The notes beneath the pieces are model-generated. The model was not told the origin of the DNA, made no database searches, and saw only the letters and a program-made list of their open reading frames with translations. Shown here in pieces: positions 62,502 through 64,000 of a stretch of DNA of 64,000 nt. Source of the stretch: Fusibacter ferrireducens (GTDB lineage: Bacteria; Bacillota; Clostridia; Peptostreptococcales; Acidaminobacteraceae); contig NZ_JADKNH010000011.1 in the NCBI RefSeq assembly GCF_015352425.1, positions 1 to 64,000 of the forward strand, given 5' to 3'. The position numbers were made by a program, and so were the translations under genes. Each line of letters begins with the position of its first letter. Position 1 is the stretch's first letter.

Positions 62502-63635
62502 TTGAAGAATTTCATTGAAATAAAGGAATTGGATCAAATCATTAATAAAACAGCTGTGTCCATAGAAGATGGGAAAAAAGAAATCTTCGAAATATCTGAG
62601 AAGACGAGACAGGACTATAATCACTACGAACAGGAACTTTTAAATATCAAGACCAAGTTAACTTTAATTGTCAACGAAATTGACAAGGTTGAGATTAAAG
62701 CTAAAATGGCTAAAAATATGATTGCAACGATTAATGCTCACTTCGATGAATTTACGGAAAAAGACATCAAAGATGCTTATGAGTTGTCCCAAAAAGTTCA
62801 GATTGAACTCTCTGTTAAAAGACAGGAAGAAAGAGAACTTCAGGAGCGTAAGATGGAATTGGACAGACTTTTGATTACGTCAAAGGATGTCATGAAACGT
62901 TCCGAGGTGCTTGAGACAAAAGTAAGTGTTGCACTGGATTATTTGACCAATAGTATTTTTGAGCAAGTGGAAGATCATAAGCACAAAAAAGAAGTGAGTC
63001 TAAAAATTATAGAAGCTCAGGAAAATGAAAAAAAACGGATTTCTAGGGATATTCATGATGGTCCAGCTCAATCGTTGGCCAACATAATATTCAAAGCGGA
63101 ATACCTCTCTAAAATTATTGACGTGGCACCACATAAAGCTAAAAAAGAAATTTCAGAATTGCAAGAAGACATACGGAATACTCTGAAAGATATTCGAAAA
63201 ATAATATATGACCTCATGCCCATGTCGCTAGATGATTTAGGCCTTATCCCAACGCTCAACAAATTGATTTCTAATTTGTTGGAGGGTCATGCACTGCAAA
63301 TTGAAATGAAACTTAAAAATCGAATCCCTATAAATGATCCACTTATTAATCTCACTGTTTTTAGAGTGGTGCAAGAAAGTTTTAATAATATGGTTAAACA
63401 CTCAAAATGTAAAAATGCATTATTAATAATTGACTGTACTGAAAGACAAATTGAGGTAGAAATTATTGACGATGGTATTGGGTTTGATGCTCAGGAAATG
63501 CTTTTAAAACCTAGCGGTTATGGCCTATACAATATGAGAGAGAGGATCGAAATGCTTAACGGTACTTTTTCATTAAAGTCACAAATTGGTAAAGGCACCA
63601 AAATAAAAATTGTAATACCTAATAAAATATCTTGA
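62502..63635 (+). CDS. degS: DegS-type cytoplasmic sensor histidine kinase
   Basis: The product of about 377 residues has no membrane span. A long coiled-coil sensor region (residues ~20-165) precedes the HisKA_3 box with phosphoacceptor His185 in 'RISRDIHDGPAQSLAN', and an HATPase_c domain (~275-377; 'VVQESFNNMVKHSK', 'DDGIGFD', 'GYGLYNMRERIEML'). This is the DegS layout, which phosphorylates DegU; the partner gene follows after 25 bases. GGTGGAG favours the TTG at 62502 over the GTG at 62493. Confidence 0.92.
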   Translation: MKNFIEIKELDQIINKTAVSIEDGKKEIFEISEKTRQDYNHYEQELLNIKTKLTLIVNEIDKVEIKAKMAKNMIATINAHFDEFTEKDIKDAYELSQKVQIELSVKRQEERELQERKMELDRLLITSKDVMKRSEVLETKVSVALDYLTNSIFEQVEDHKHKKEVSLKIIEAQENEKKRISRDIHDGPAQSLANIIFKAEYLSKIIDVAPHKAKKEISELQEDIRNTLKDIRKIIYDLMPMSLDDLGLIPTLNKLISNLLEGHALQIEMKLKNRIPINDPLINLTVFRVVQESFNNMVKHSKCKNALLIIDCTERQIEVEIIDDGIGFDAQEMLLKPSGYGLYNMRERIEMLNGTFSLKSQIGKGTKIKIVIPNKIS

Positions 63636-63660
63636 TGAAAGATGAATTTGGAGGAAGTAA

Positions 63661-64000
63661 ATGAAACCGATAAAAGTTGCGATTGTGGACGACCATGCAC
63701 TGATTCGTGAAGGTATTAAGAAGTTGCTTGAGCTTGAGGAAAGTCTTGAAATTGTTTTTCTGGCTGGTGATGGTCAGGAAACCATTGAATTGTTGGAAGC
63801 GCATATGCCGGATGTTATTCTTTTGGATATCAATATGCCGAACTTAAACGGAATTGATACATTGCGCATTTTAAAAGATCAGTTCAGTGAGATTAAGGTC
63901 ATTATGCTTACCATTCATGAGGATGCACAGTATTTGATTGAGACAATCAATATAGGTGCTGAAGGATATGTGCTCAAAGATGCCGATGTTTCATCACTGG
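63661..64000 (+). CDS. degU: DegU-type response regulator (5' part)
   Basis: The visible 113 residues form the NarL/DegU receiver domain: acidic pocket Asp10-Asp11, phosphoacceptor Asp56 in 'VILLDINMPNLNGIDTL', the switch 'MLTIHEDAQYL' and Lys in 'YVLKDAD'. The C-terminal LuxR-type DNA-binding part lies beyond the right edge of the window. AGGAGG-like GGAGGAAG precedes the ATG. It pairs with the adjacent degS. Confidence 0.92.
   Translation, partial: MKPIKVAIVDDHALIREGIKKLLELEESLEIVFLAGDGQETIELLEAHMPDVILLDINMPNLNGIDTLRILKDQFSEIKVIMLTIHEDAQYLIETINIGAEGYVLKDADVSSL

Overview
The window is AT-rich, gene-dense bacterial chromosome. Its content fits an anaerobic or microaerophilic member of the Firmicutes, class Clostridia: a cytoplasmic DegS/DegU-type pair, a DUF896 protein, a NusG-II/Gx-transporter/prenyl-synthetase cluster, strong AGGAGG ribosome sites with many GTG and TTG starts, and separate formimidoyltransferase and cyclodeaminase genes for histidine breakdown. 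A Fusibacter- or Acidaminobacter-like genome would fit, but that is inference only. I see no phage, transposase, plasmid or CRISPR signature. The only repeats are a duplicated tRNA block and a family of roughly 100-bp imperfect palindromes.

Layout. 1-1640: 3' end of 23S rRNA, 5S rRNA and eleven tRNA genes in two transcription blocks. 1650-4400: a repeat copy, an old-yellow-enzyme oxidoreductase, a small membrane protein and an APH-fold kinase. 4576-8475 (minus): threonine-branch operon in the order ACT regulator, hom, thrB, lysC. 8869-9318: Bcp-type peroxiredoxin. 9375-19379: a cobalamin riboswitch followed by nine genes for late B12 synthesis/salvage and corrinoid uptake (cobQ, cbiB, cobD, btuF, btuC, btuD, cobU, cobS, cbiA). 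19463-29181: ZIP and EamA transporters, an NDH-2 with a DoxX-like tail, NusG-II/Gx/prenyl synthetase, fRMsr, an MFS carrier, GreA and a lipoprotein. 29247-36180: two membrane diguanylate cyclases, asnS, a receiver/HATPase hybrid without its phosphoacceptor His, and MetAP. 36191-40319: MgtC, DUF1294 and the ftcD-hutI-fchA histidine operon. 40370-40600: tandem repeat copies, then DegV. 41768-45070: aminotransferase-serA-DUF1015. 45221-47128 (minus): long glutamine synthetase. 47671-50209: threonine aldolase, an orphan protein and an RluA synthase. About 50239-50415: a 6S RNA. 50473-52066 (minus): an M23 peptidase/bactofilin pair. 52292-58133: a MarR regulator and a 1783-residue pseudokinase/STAND/TPR/GAF/GGDEF protein. 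58209-64000: YgiQ, hutH, DUF896, CheW, DegS and the start of DegU.

How it fits together. The metabolism is amino-acid centred: threonine and serine synthesis and cleavage, histidine to glutamate with one-carbon transfer to folate, glutamine synthesis, and B12 completion that could supply B12-dependent fermentations (inference). Three separate proteins carry GGDEF domains with intact RxxD inhibitory sites, so cyclic-di-GMP signalling is prominent. The most unusual items are the giant pseudokinase-GGDEF protein, the His-to-Asn change in the receiver/HATPase protein, and the dispersed palindromic repeat.
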